Of a stretch of 57,299 nt of DNA, positions 34,796 to 43,535 are shown one piece after another. Both the position numbers and the translations under genes were made by a program. Position 1 is the first letter of the stretch. Every line of letters begins with the position of its first letter. The notes beneath the pieces are model-generated. The model did no database searches, was not told the DNA's origin, and was given only the letters and a program-made list of their open reading frames with translations. This stretch comes from an uncultured Bartonella sp. (GTDB lineage: Bacteria; Pseudomonadota; Alphaproteobacteria; Rhizobiales; Rhizobiaceae): positions 1-57,299 of the forward strand of contig CAMLBF010000010.1 of NCBI GenBank assembly GCA_946478235.1, given 5' to 3'.

Positions 34796-35857
34796 ATGCA
34801 AACCACCGACCATCACACGCGTGGTGACCTGTTTCGCTGGCTTGAAGCACATGCAGAAACGTGGGACACCAATTTCCACTCATCGCATGAAATATTAGCC
34901 AAACTAGCCACAAAGAAATTTACAGCAATCGGTATACCAAGTCATTTTAACGGTGATGGAACAACCACCGCTGATGCAATCAGTGCCATTTCCCAACTTG
35001 CTTATTCATCATTGACGGCCGCTTTTGTTTTATGGGCGCACCGTGCTTATATTGAGTGTTTATTGCAAAGTCCCAATTCTGCTTTGCAGGAGCAACAGTT
35101 ACCCCAACTAGTATCTGGCAAAAAAGCTGGTTCCGCCGGTCTTTCAAATTTGATGAAACACCTTGCCGGTTTGGAAGAGATGGAAAATTTTGCCCAAAAG
35201 TTTCATGAAGGCTACAAGCTTTCTGGAAAAATGCCTTGGATTACCAATATCAATGGTAACGCTTATTATGCTGCCTGCGCTGCCCAATGTGATGATGGAA
35301 ATGTCTATGCCTTTAGTCTTGAAAATAAAGATCAAGGCATCACAATTGAAAATCTGGATCTCATAGGTCTACGATCCAGTGATACTAAAATTGTCAAAAT
35401 GGATAATGTTGCTCTTTCCAAAGAACGTATTTTACACGACAATATCAGTGAATGGCTAAAAACCTTAAGACCAGCATTTATTTCGTTACAATGCGGTATG
35501 TTTTTAGGGTTAGCATGGCGCTGTATTGACGAAGCCAAACGGCATTTTAATCGTCGACGTTCCCCATTAGCGCAACAACTTGATGATGTTGCGGAAGAAA
35601 TCCAAAAACTTGAAAATACCCTAATCCAACAAAGTCGAATTGGCGCGTTTAACCAAAACCCACAAGCCATTTTCAAAATACGCATCGCGCTTACTGAATG
35701 TGTGTGGAAAGCCATTCTACTTGAATTAAAAATCCGTGGTGGCACAGCCTATCTTGAAAACAGTTGTGAAGGTTTTCCGCGGCGTCTGCGGGAAGCGAGT
35801 TTTGTGCCGATTATCACGCCAAGCGTCACCCATTTACAGAAAATTCTTTGCCAATAA
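34796..35857 (+). CDS. Acyl-CoA dehydrogenase-like flavoprotein of an ABC-importer operon
   Basis: The protein (353 aa) starts MQTTDHHTRGDLFRWLEAH at ATG 34796. It follows the acyl-CoA dehydrogenase / flavin monooxygenase (DszC, SfnB) plan: an N-terminal helical domain, a middle strand domain (INGNAYYAACAAQC ... GLRSSDTKIVKMDNVALSKERIL) and a C-terminal four-helix bundle ending GGTAYLENSCEGFPRRLREASFVPIITPS. The catalytic base typical of true acyl-CoA dehydrogenases is not evident. Such proteins often sit with sulfonate/nitrate-type ABC importers and attack C-S or C-N compounds. The ATPase, binding protein and permease genes follow, so the operon probably imports and oxidises one organic sulfur or nitrogen compound. 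Confidence 0.75.
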   Translation: MQTTDHHTRGDLFRWLEAHAETWDTNFHSSHEILAKLATKKFTAIGIPSHFNGDGTTTADAISAISQLAYSSLTAAFVLWAHRAYIECLLQSPNSALQEQQLPQLVSGKKAGSAGLSNLMKHLAGLEEMENFAQKFHEGYKLSGKMPWITNINGNAYYAACAAQCDDGNVYAFSLENKDQGITIENLDLIGLRSSDTKIVKMDNVALSKERILHDNISEWLKTLRPAFISLQCGMFLGLAWRCIDEAKRHFNRRRSPLAQQLDDVAEEIQKLENTLIQQSRIGAFNQNPQAIFKIRIALTECVWKAILLELKIRGGTAYLENSCEGFPRRLREASFVPIITPSVTHLQKILCQ

Positions 35858-35868
35858 CAAAAATTCTC

Positions 35869-36648
35869 ATGAAAAATAACAATGAAGTCCTGAAAGCAGA
35901 AAATATCGTTTTGCGTTATCAGCAAAATGCTCCTGCTGTGTTAGAAAATTTTAATCTCGCCCTTAACGCCAATGAAATAATTGCTATTCTTGGTCCTAGT
36001 GGCGTCGGCAAATCAAGCCTTTTGCGTGTTCTTGCCGGAATACAAAAAGCTGATGAAGGAAAAATCTTTGTCAATAATGAGGAGCTTACCCATGTCAGTC
36101 CCCGCTTTGCTGTTGCATTCCAAAATCCAAGTTTATTACCTTGGTTGACCTTAGAAAAAAACGTTGCTTTTGGTCTTAATTTTAAAAATCAGCCGAAATT
36201 GACCAAAGCAGAACGCCAAGCGCGTATTGATAAGGCAATTCAGCAAGTGGGTTTAGAACAGGCGCGCAAATTACGCCCTTATGAATTATCAGGCGGCATG
36301 GCGCAACGCGCTGGTTTGGCACGCTGTTTTGCCAGAGCCCCAGAAATCTTGTTTCTTGATGAACCATTCAGTGCGCTTGATGAATCAACGCGCGAACAAA
36401 TGCAAAATTTGACGGTGAAGCTTGTACAGGATTTTTGCGCCGCTGCAGTGCTTGTCACACACGATATTGATGAAGCGCTGTTAATGAGCGACCGCATAAT
36501 ATTACTTGGTGGTAGCCCAGCACAGATTATCGGAACATGGACAATCAATTTTAACCGCCCCCGTAACCAATTCGTCGAAGAATTGGGGGCATTTCGCATT
36601 GAAATACTTGCCGCTTTGAGAGATGCGACAAAAAGAAAAGAGAAATAG
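35869..36648 (+). CDS. ABC transporter ATP-binding protein (nitrate/sulfonate/taurine type)
   Basis: The ATPase (259 aa from ATG 35869) has Walker A GPSGVGKSS, the Q-loop in FQNPSLLPWLTLEKNV typical of SsuB/TauB, signature ELSGGMAQRAGLARCFA, Walker B ILFLDEPFSALDE and switch His in VTHDIDEAL. The PSLLPW and RNQ-rich C-terminus are those of the nitrate/sulfonate/taurine (NitT/TauT) family. It follows the acyl-CoA dehydrogenase-like gene by 11 bases and precedes the binding protein by one base, so the operon is compact. A longer in-frame TTG start (35848) overlaps the previous gene and cannot be excluded. Confidence 0.88.
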   Translation: MKNNNEVLKAENIVLRYQQNAPAVLENFNLALNANEIIAILGPSGVGKSSLLRVLAGIQKADEGKIFVNNEELTHVSPRFAVAFQNPSLLPWLTLEKNVAFGLNFKNQPKLTKAERQARIDKAIQQVGLEQARKLRPYELSGGMAQRAGLARCFARAPEILFLDEPFSALDESTREQMQNLTVKLVQDFCAAAVLVTHDIDEALLMSDRIILLGGSPAQIIGTWTINFNRPRNQFVEELGAFRIEILAALRDATKRKEK

Positions 36649-36649
36649 A

Positions 36650-37837
36650 ATGAATGATGAATTTTTCTCCCGTCGCGATATTTTGCGTTTATCTGCATTA
36701 TTGACCGCGAGCGGCGCATTGCCCTTTCTGAATATTGCCAAAGCAAAAGCACAGAACAATGATGAACCGGTTAAGGTTGGCTATTTACCAATTACCGATG
36801 CGACCGCGCTATTGGTCGCCCATGGAAAAGGCTTTTTTGAAGCAGAGGGACTTAAAGTAGAAAAGCCGGTATTGTTTCGTAGCTGGTCACAAATTGTCGA
36901 AGCTTTTTTCGCTGGACAGATAAATGTGATGCACGTCCTTTCTCCAATTGCTATCTGGGCACGATACTCAAGCAAAGCACCGTTAAAAGTTGTTGCGTGG
37001 AATCATATGGGTGGTTCTGGTCTTTCAGTCGCCAATGATATCAATTCCATCAACGATCTTGGTGGCAAAAACGTTGCAATTCCATTTTGGTATTCAATCC
37101 ACACTGTCGTTTTACAAATGATCTTACGCAATAATGGGCTAACACCGGTATCGCGTAAAAGTGGTGCGATTGCTCCCAATGAGGTCAATATGGTTATTAT
37201 GGCCCCATCCGATATGATACCAGCCATAGCTAATGGTCAAATATCTGGATATATTGTGGCAGAACCCTTTAACGCGGCTGGCGAAATAGCAAAGGTTTCA
37301 AAAATTGCCCGTTTTACCGCCGATGTTTGGCGGGATCATGCTTGCTGTCTGGTTTGTATGCAGGAAAAAGATCTCAAAGAACGGCCAGAATGGACACAAA
37401 AAGTTGTCAGTGCCATGGTCAAAGCACAATTATGGACAAGTCAAAACAGAGAGGAAACAGCATTACTGCTGGCAAAAGATAATCCCAATAAATATATGCC
37501 ATTTGGAGCCGATGTGCTTAAGCGCGTTTTGGTACAAAGCGAAGAAAATGATGCAAATTATCGCAAATCTGGCGCTATTCTTCATGCTGATTGGCATGAA
37601 AAACGCATTGATTTTCAGCCCTACCCCTACCCAAGCTATACAGAAGAATTGGTACGCCGCTTAAAAGATACATTAATTGAAGGCGATAACACTTTCCTTA
37701 AAACGCTTGAACCAAGTTTTGCAGCTTCCGATCTTGTCGATGATACTTTTGTAAAGAACGCTTTGCAGGCTGTTGGTGGTTTGCCAGCTTTTGGCATGAA
37801 AGATGTTTTCAACCGCCAAGAAGAAATAGCGGTATAA
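36650..37837 (+). CDS. ABC transporter substrate-binding protein, NMT1/NrtA-like, Tat-type signal
   Basis: The protein (395 aa) begins at ATG 36650. Its leader contains SRRDILRLSALLTASGALPFL, a twin-arginine (Tat) export motif, unusual for this class, and ends at AKAKAQ. The mature part is an NMT1/ThiY/SsuA-type binding protein (VKVGYLPITDATALLVAHGKG ... GLKVEKPVLFRSWSQIVEAFFAGQINVMHV). A Tat signal often means folding or cofactor loading in the cytoplasm. It starts two bases after the ATPase stop and precedes the permease, completing a NitT/TauT-family importer. Ligand unknown; a sulfonate, nitrile or related small molecule is suggested by the neighbour at 34796. Confidence 0.85.
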   Translation: MNDEFFSRRDILRLSALLTASGALPFLNIAKAKAQNNDEPVKVGYLPITDATALLVAHGKGFFEAEGLKVEKPVLFRSWSQIVEAFFAGQINVMHVLSPIAIWARYSSKAPLKVVAWNHMGGSGLSVANDINSINDLGGKNVAIPFWYSIHTVVLQMILRNNGLTPVSRKSGAIAPNEVNMVIMAPSDMIPAIANGQISGYIVAEPFNAAGEIAKVSKIARFTADVWRDHACCLVCMQEKDLKERPEWTQKVVSAMVKAQLWTSQNREETALLLAKDNPNKYMPFGADVLKRVLVQSEENDANYRKSGAILHADWHEKRIDFQPYPYPSYTEELVRRLKDTLIEGDNTFLKTLEPSFAASDLVDDTFVKNALQAVGGLPAFGMKDVFNRQEEIAV

Positions 37838-38596
37838 GTGATAAGAAATACAATGAAGACTATTTTGCGTTATTCCTCTGGCTTTATCGGCCTGTTAATC
37901 CTGTTATTTGTATGGTGGCTTACAACCGATGTTTTGAGCGCACCAAACAGTTTTGCGCATAGATTTTCTGTTGAACAGACATTGCCCACTTTCTGGCATT
38001 TATTGACACAATCGGATCTTCTGTTTCACGCTCTAATAAGTTTAAAACGCATATTGGTCGGGCTTGTTTTCGCTCTTGTCATTGGTGTTCCCATTGGTTT
38101 GCTGGTGGGTTCCAAACAATGGTTTGAAAGACTGACAGGACCTGCGTTTCACTTTTTAAGAATGATTTCACCGCTATCATGGATGCCAATAGCAGTTATG
38201 GTTTTCGGCATTGGTGATAGTCCTATCTATTTTTTGCTTTCTTTTGCAACAGTCTGGCCAATCATGCTAAACACCGCCGCAGGTGTTAAACAACTCGACA
38301 GACATTGGCTTCTGGTTGCCAAAAGTTTGGCTGCCACACGAACGGAAACATTAATATCAGTTATTTTTCCCGGAATACTCGGCCATGTATTAACTGGTAT
38401 GCGTTTGGCAATTGGTATCGCTTGGATCGTTATTGTGCCGTGCGAAATGCTGGGCGTATCCGCTGGTCTAGGCTATTTCATTCTCGACACGCGTGACCGC
38501 CTCGCTTACCCAGAGCTGATGTCAACCATTTTATTGATTGGTTTAATCGGCTATGTGCTGGACATTACAATCCGGTCTCTCGCACATCGCCTTTAA
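37838..38596 (+). CDS. ABC transporter permease, SsuC/NrtB-like
   Basis: The protein (252 aa) starts at a GTG directly after the binding-protein stop (an ATG at 37853 is an alternative). Six hydrophobic helices include the SsuC-type segments FWHLLTQSDLLFHALISLKR, PLSWMPIAVMVFGIGDSP and the EAA loop VAKSLAATRTETLISVIFPGILGHVLTGMRLAIGIAWIVIV. It completes a four-gene operon with the oxidoreductase, ATPase and binding protein. The bidirectional terminator at 38722 separates it from the convergent cytochrome gene. Confidence 0.88.
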   Translation: MIRNTMKTILRYSSGFIGLLILLFVWWLTTDVLSAPNSFAHRFSVEQTLPTFWHLLTQSDLLFHALISLKRILVGLVFALVIGVPIGLLVGSKQWFERLTGPAFHFLRMISPLSWMPIAVMVFGIGDSPIYFLLSFATVWPIMLNTAAGVKQLDRHWLLVAKSLAATRTETLISVIFPGILGHVLTGMRLAIGIAWIVIVPCEMLGVSAGLGYFILDTRDRLAYPELMSTILLIGLIGYVLDITIRSLAHRL

Positions 38597-38721
38597 CAGC
38601 CATAAACGTACTGATCCCGTTATGAAATACGCTAACAACTGCCCATATTAGTTTATTTTATTGGGTAAATAACAGCAGATTATAGAATAAGCATTGCCGT
38701 TTCATCAATCAGCGCAAATAA

Positions 38722-38757
38722 AAACCTCGTTCTGAATTGAACGAGGTTTCTGTTTTT
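38722..38757. terminator. Bidirectional terminator between convergent operons
   Basis: AAACCTCGTTC / GAACGAGGTTT form an 11-bp stem with a 6-base loop, followed on the plus strand by CTGTTTTT. It lies 125 bases after the permease stop and 65 bases beyond the cytochrome stop, so it can serve both operons. Confidence 0.88.
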
Positions 38758-38762
38758 AGTTC

Positions 38763-38802
38763 ATATGCGCATACTGCTATTTATATGCGCACATGACTTC
38801 TA
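38763..38802 (+). repeat. Two to three copies of a 20-bp unit (ATATGCGCA)
   Basis: ATATGCGCA occurs at 38763 and 38783, exactly 20 bp apart, with a degenerate third unit at about 38802, in the short spacer between the terminator and the cytochrome stop. Confidence 0.55.
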
Positions 38803-38822
38803 TGCTATGCATTTACTATGGA

Positions 38823-40118
38823 TCATTCACCAATAGGTGCAGGTGCTCCAAGTGTCTTGCGCATTTCTTTTACTTCCTTAGGCGAAACAGCCTGTGCCGC
38901 ATTTCCCCATTCATTACGAATATAGGTCAATGCATCGGCAATCTGTGTATCTGTCAATTTCCACGCAAAAGCCGGCATTGCGGCACCCGTTGGATTGAAT
39001 CTGGTAATTGCACCCTTTGATCCATTCAACAGAATATGGATCATGCTTTCTGAGCTTTGTCCCTGAATAGTGCCATTATCCTTAAATGCTGGTATCATTG
39101 AAGAAATACCTTCACCATTGATGACATGGCAGGCAATACAATTATCGATAAATATCTTTTTACCATTTATCATTTGCGGGTTAGCAGCATCAATAGATTT
39201 CGGTTTTGCGACACCGTGATCCGGTAATGATTTGACATAATTTGCCATAGCCACCAGATCATCGTCATGGAAATATTGGAATGATGCATTGATAGCTTCT
39301 GCCATAGGTCCAGACGCTACAGTCAACCGGTTACTACCGGTCTTCAAATATGAAACAATATCTTTTTCACTCCAATTGCCCAATCCGTGTACTTTGGAAT
39401 TTCTAAGTGAAGGTGCAAACCAATTCTGTAAATTGGCTCCAGTGTAATTTTTCGATTTGATTTCTGCACCAAATGGATTGCGCGGTGTATGACACATTGA
39501 ACAGTGTGCCGCACCTTCTACGAGGTAACGTCCACGGTTCCATTGAGCCGATTTACCGGTATCGTTTTGCAATTGTGAGGCATCAAAGAAAAGCCGCTTC
39601 CATCCCAACATCAGGTAACGAATATTAAATGGGAACGCTAGCTGATTTTCAACCACCTTATTTTTCACGGGCGTTACAGTCTGTAAATAATTCCACAAAT
39701 CATGAATATCCTGATCTGTCATTTTTACATAAGACGTATAGGGCATTGCCGGATAAAGCGGTCCATTTGGTCCCTTACCATTCAAGACAGCATCAGCAAA
39801 TTGCTGCTCTGTCCAATTGCCAATACCTGTTTCTTTATCAGGTGTTATATTGCTGGAATATAGCGTTCCAAAAGGTGTTTCGACAGCAAAGCCACCGGAT
39901 AAATCTTCTTTTCTATCCTTTGTTTGGTGACATGCGACACAGTCTGATGTCAATGCAACATACTCACCACGTTTGATACTGTCTTTCCGCTCGCTTTCCG
40001 TTTCATTGGCAAATTGTTTCACATCATATGACCGGTAAGGCATTGTTATAAGCCCACCAATCACAACAATAATACCGATCACGACCAGCGCGAGTATAAT
40101 TTTGACGAATTTATTCAT
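38823..40118 (-). CDS. Triheme cytochrome c subunit of a membrane FAD dehydrogenase
   Basis: The protein (431 aa) starts MNKFVKIILALVVIGIIVV at the ATG preceded by GAGGGGG; a longer frame runs into the upstream gene. One N-terminal membrane helix is followed by three heme c sites, CVACH, CSMCH and CIACH, each with a downstream Met for the second iron ligand (for example MPYTSYVKM, MPAFAWKLT). Three-heme membrane cytochromes of this kind accept electrons from gluconate, 2-ketogluconate or sorbitol dehydrogenases and pass them to ubiquinone. It lies 10 bases after the flavoprotein gene. Confidence 0.92.
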   Translation of the reverse strand: MNKFVKIILALVVIGIIVVIGGLITMPYRSYDVKQFANETESERKDSIKRGEYVALTSDCVACHQTKDRKEDLSGGFAVETPFGTLYSSNITPDKETGIGNWTEQQFADAVLNGKGPNGPLYPAMPYTSYVKMTDQDIHDLWNYLQTVTPVKNKVVENQLAFPFNIRYLMLGWKRLFFDASQLQNDTGKSAQWNRGRYLVEGAAHCSMCHTPRNPFGAEIKSKNYTGANLQNWFAPSLRNSKVHGLGNWSEKDIVSYLKTGSNRLTVASGPMAEAINASFQYFHDDDLVAMANYVKSLPDHGVAKPKSIDAANPQMINGKKIFIDNCIACHVINGEGISSMIPAFKDNGTIQGQSSESMIHILLNGSKGAITRFNPTGAAMPAFAWKLTDTQIADALTYIRNEWGNAAQAVSPKEVKEMRKTLGAPAPIGE

Positions 40119-40128
40119 GTCCCCCTCC

Positions 40129-41901
40129 TCAAGCTTTGACCAATGGCCCAGGATGCTTGAGATATTGTTCCTTAATCGCATTGGCAGCCCAAAGAGTTGT
40201 GGCTCCAACCGTTACAGTCGGGTTATATCCGGCATTATTAGGAAATACGTTAGCGCCTGTTACAAAGACATTATGAACATCCCAACTTTGCAAATAACGG
40301 TTTAATGCACTCGTTTTAGGATTCTCGCCCATAACGGAACCACCAATTGTATGCGATGATCTTTGGTCATAAGGCGTATTGGGTGTATCTGTCGAATTGA
40401 ATGGAACAACATGCTTTGCGCCCATTTTCTTACCAATTTCAACACAGCGATCAGCAATAAAGCGAGACATTTTTTTATCATTTTCATTCCAGTCAAATGT
40501 CACGCGCAACAATGGCTGCCCATGGCGATCCTTATATGTAGGATCGAGATCAAGGAAGACATCGCGGTGTGACATACTTGTCCCTTGACCGAATAGTTGA
40601 CCGGCATTCTGATAGGCGTATTGGAAATCTTTCTTAAATTGCGTTCCCCAACGTTTGGCACCTGGTGCCAGGGTATCTGAACGTACAATTGGACGACCAG
40701 TCATACCATTAGCCAAAATGCCAGCGCCCCCTATAAAGCCCAAGCCAGTGTGATCAAAATTATCACCATTGAAATCATCTATCTGGCTATCAACTGCCCC
40801 ACCATAAATGAATGGGTTCATATATTCATTTTCAAAAAACACGAGAGCACCAGAACAAGTCTGATAGGAATAGGAACGGCCAATAGTTCCCTCACCCGTT
40901 TTATAGTCATAAGGCGTGCCGATTTTTGACAATAGCATCAAACGGACATTATCCATCTGATAAGCCGATAAAACCACTATATCTGCTGGTTGTTCGCCTT
41001 CCACACCTTGTGAATCAATATAGGTGACACCCGTTGCAGTTTTCCCATCAGGCGCCAAATTTACCCGTAACACTTCAGCTTCTGTGATGACCGTAAAGTT
41101 TTTCCGTTGCATGAGCACTGGTAGAACACATGCTTGTGGACTGGATTTTGACCAGTTACCGCAACCAAAAAAATCACAATAACCACAATAGGTGCATGGT
41201 GCCATTTTTATACCGAACGGATTGGTATATTCACCAGATGTATTACCAGCCGGAATAACAAATGGATGATAGCCCATTTTTTCTGTCGTTTGATGAAAAA
41301 TCTCCATCCAACGTGTTTTACGCAATGGCGGCAAAGGATATTCATTTTGGCGTGGCCCTTCAAACGGGTTACCACCTTCTACAATTTTACCTCTCAGATT
41401 TCCTGCCTTGCCAGACGTTCCTGCAATTTTTTCAAAACGATCGTAAAACGGTTCTAGTTCGTCGTAAGTAATGCCCCAATCCTGAACCAACAAACCATCT
41501 TCAATCTGTTGCTTGCCATAGCGTTCAACCGTTTTGCTATATGGCTGAAAGTCCCAAGGCAACCAGCGCCAAGACATGCCTGCCCAATGGGTACCTGCAC
41601 CACCAACATTCCAACCAAATTGGAAACAGTTCCAATCACGAATTGGTAGTGCTTCTTGATCTGGTCTATTGCGAAATGTCAAAGCTTCCACGGCTGGTGG
41701 CTGCAAAATTCCACGCCGTATCCCCCAACGTAATTCATCCGCATCAACAGCAGGTGGAAAATCTGTACTTGTATCACGCCAAGCACCACGCTCGATTGCA
41801 ACAACATTCAAACCGGCACGGGTGAGCTCTTCGGCCATAATTGAACCTGACCAACCCAAACCGACGATGACCACATCGGCCTTCGCACGTTTATTTGCCA
41901 T
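40129..41901 (-). CDS. GMC-type FAD dehydrogenase large subunit (gluconate 2-dehydrogenase-like)
   Basis: The 590-residue GMC oxidoreductase has the FAD-binding motif VVIVGLGWSGSIMAEELTRAGLNVVAIERG (about 10-39), GWNVGGAGTHWAGMSWR and the C-terminal GGSVMGENPKTSALNRYLQSW followed by VTGANVFPNNAGYNPTVTVGA. A cysteine-rich stretch (Cys236, Cys239, Cys242, Cys247, Cys258, text CTYCGYCDFFGCG) occupies the region where related FAD dehydrogenases bind a [3Fe-4S] cluster. There is no signal peptide; the partner subunit with a Tat signal probably carries it to the periplasm. Gluconate, ketogluconate or a sugar alcohol is the likely substrate. Confidence 0.9.
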   Translation of the reverse strand: MANKRAKADVVIVGLGWSGSIMAEELTRAGLNVVAIERGAWRDTSTDFPPAVDADELRWGIRRGILQPPAVEALTFRNRPDQEALPIRDWNCFQFGWNVGGAGTHWAGMSWRWLPWDFQPYSKTVERYGKQQIEDGLLVQDWGITYDELEPFYDRFEKIAGTSGKAGNLRGKIVEGGNPFEGPRQNEYPLPPLRKTRWMEIFHQTTEKMGYHPFVIPAGNTSGEYTNPFGIKMAPCTYCGYCDFFGCGNWSKSSPQACVLPVLMQRKNFTVITEAEVLRVNLAPDGKTATGVTYIDSQGVEGEQPADIVVLSAYQMDNVRLMLLSKIGTPYDYKTGEGTIGRSYSYQTCSGALVFFENEYMNPFIYGGAVDSQIDDFNGDNFDHTGLGFIGGAGILANGMTGRPIVRSDTLAPGAKRWGTQFKKDFQYAYQNAGQLFGQGTSMSHRDVFLDLDPTYKDRHGQPLLRVTFDWNENDKKMSRFIADRCVEIGKKMGAKHVVPFNSTDTPNTPYDQRSSHTIGGSVMGENPKTSALNRYLQSWDVHNVFVTGANVFPNNAGYNPTVTVGATTLWAANAIKEQYLKHPGPLVKA

Positions 41902-41928
41902 TATAGTGTTCCTTAAATTTTAGGTGGG

Positions 41929-42657
41929 TTATCGATTTACTTTGCGTCCAAGCAAGCTTATCGGTTCAATATTCATCGGTTTTCCGGTCTGCGCCAAATA
42001 CGGGCGGTAATCATATACAGCCCCAGGAAAACCAACCATTTTCCATCCCACCATATCTTTATTGCCGCCATATATCGGATCAGCAAAATATCCTTCTTTT
42101 ACATTTTGTAGTAAAAGCTCAAAAAAAGTATGCGCCGAAATGTCAGCATCGGAAAACTTGATTTCATCATTTTCCATCTGTTCAATCAAATGATCTTTTT
42201 CAGCGTCTGTTAAGTCGGTGAAACCCTTACTAAATTGCGCTTGGCAATAATCTTCCAGCGTAGCTAGTCCGCGCTTATAATACTCTGCTGGTGTTAATGG
42301 TGATTGATTACCTTGCTGTGGGGTACCTTTCTTGAAAGGCCCTAATTGATAGCGTGATTCCGCTTTTCCAAATGGTCCATCCAACTGGGCGTCAATAAAG
42401 GTTACGCACCCAGCCTGTGTTGCACTCATGCTAATTTCATCTTCAGGTAAAAGCCGGTCAAAAATGGCACTTACCAACTTTGCCTGTGCTGTATCAAAAA
42501 ACTTTAATGATGCCCCTGCGACTGGCTTTGGCAAATCTTCCATCGTTGTCTTCCATGGCATGCTCCCACCAGGAATAACACTTGAAAACGCCGGTCTAAC
42601 AATTGTCGCCAGTGTTGTCGTCGCCAAAGCCGCTTTCAGAAAATCTCTGCGATGCAT
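41929..42657 (-). CDS. Gluconate 2-dehydrogenase subunit 3 family protein (Tat-exported chaperone subunit)
   Basis: The 242-residue protein has an N-terminal Tat signal (MHRRDFLKAALATTTLATIVRPAFS) and the gluconate dehydrogenase subunit 3 body, with DTAQAKLVSAIFDRLLPEDE, GPFGKAESRYQLGPFKKGTPQQG and GWKMVGFPGAVYDYRPYL. The small subunit binds the folded flavoprotein and takes it through the Tat system, which agrees with the missing signal on the GMC gene. It is the first gene of the three-gene minus-strand operon subunit 3 - GMC - cytochrome. The 374-base AT-rich spacer upstream should hold the promoter. Confidence 0.92.
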   Translation of the reverse strand: MHRRDFLKAALATTTLATIVRPAFSSVIPGGSMPWKTTMEDLPKPVAGASLKFFDTAQAKLVSAIFDRLLPEDEISMSATQAGCVTFIDAQLDGPFGKAESRYQLGPFKKGTPQQGNQSPLTPAEYYKRGLATLEDYCQAQFSKGFTDLTDAEKDHLIEQMENDEIKFSDADISAHTFFELLLQNVKEGYFADPIYGGNKDMVGWKMVGFPGAVYDYRPYLAQTGKPMNIEPISLLGRKVNR

Positions 42658-43031
42658 AGATTTCTTCCTTTCCGCTATTTTATCAATATCAGACCTGCAT
42701 CACCCAATTTTAAAAGATACAAATCTAATTTTTCATAACTAGAATAATTATAAATTACTATACACATCTAGTTGATGAAATTTGACTTATTCTAAATAGC
42801 AGCCAATAACGCGAATTTTTATATTTAAATCGTTTGAAATTTTTAAATCAATAACCTTTATAGCAAAAAATATAATTTTTTAAAAACTTAATGATCGAAC
42901 ATATAAATTACTAAAATAGATATTTTTAAACGATAAACTATCCTTATATACGTTTATCAAACTTAACGATTAAATTATTTATTAAAATATAAATATCACT
43001 TTAAAAAATATATAAACTAACACATTCTAAA
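42658..43031. other. AT-rich spacer upstream of the dehydrogenase operon
   Basis: About 370 bases of very AT-rich sequence with TATA-like runs and no reading frame of note. It contains the promoter of the dehydrogenase operon and the 3' flank of the ClbS-like gene. The composition shift continues into the island to the right. Confidence 0.55.
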
Positions 43032-43535
43032 TTATCGTGTTTTAAGCCATTTTCGCAAACGATTACGTGCATTGCTATAAGGTGATGATGTATTTAATTG
43101 GATCATGCGTCCCATGGTCCATTTGCCACACCATTCTTTTTCATAAAGACTTTCATTACTTCGCAAAGCGATCTCTTTAAGTATTTTGTCTTTGGCAGTT
43201 TCCAACTGCTGTAAAAGATTTGGAAACGGGATATTTTTATAATCGTCATAAAATTTATTGGCGAGTTTTCCTAACTCATTCCATTTGAAGCCGGTCTCAG
43301 GAAAATCTATTGGTAAACCTTTTTTATCATGATCCAACCATTTAAGAACCAGCACGTTCCACCCGATAAGATAAGCGGCAAGATCAGACACGCTCATTTC
43401 TGTACCTTTTGCATGACCTTCCATTTTGGGTAGATTTGTGATGTCTGCTGGCACCGTTTTCAAATCTTCAAAAAGCTTCGAAAAAGTTTTATCAATAGCA
43501 CTTAACAACTCGTCTTTGTTTTGTGGTATAGACAT
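43032..43535 (-). CDS. ClbS/DfsB family four-helix bundle protein
   Basis: The protein (167 aa) starts MSIPQNKDELLSAIDKTF at an ATG with AAGAGG upstream; a longer frame lacks a ribosome site. It fits the ClbS/DfsB (DUF1706) pattern: an N-terminal helix with LLSAID, VSDLAAYLIGWNVLVLKWLD, GFKWNELGKLANKFYDDYK and C-terminal WTMGRMIQLNTSSPYSNARNRLRKWLK. ClbS protects colibactin producers by hydrolysing the electrophilic warhead; most relatives have no known substrate. It is a single gene at the left edge of the AT-rich island. The family call is good, the role here unknown. Confidence 0.8.
   Translation of the reverse strand: MSIPQNKDELLSAIDKTFSKLFEDLKTVPADITNLPKMEGHAKGTEMSVSDLAAYLIGWNVLVLKWLDHDKKGLPIDFPETGFKWNELGKLANKFYDDYKNIPFPNLLQQLETAKDKILKEIALRSNESLYEKEWCGKWTMGRMIQLNTSSPYSNARNRLRKWLKTR

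Noticed and set aside
40129..42657. Dehydrogenase operon assigned specifically to gluconate
   Set aside because: Sorbitol, 2-ketogluconate and related dehydrogenases share the same three-subunit plan; the substrate cannot be read from the sequence by eye.
43032..43535. ClbS-like gene as evidence of a colibactin-type biosynthetic cluster
   Set aside because: No polyketide or peptide synthase gene is in the window, and most ClbS/DfsB relatives occur without one.
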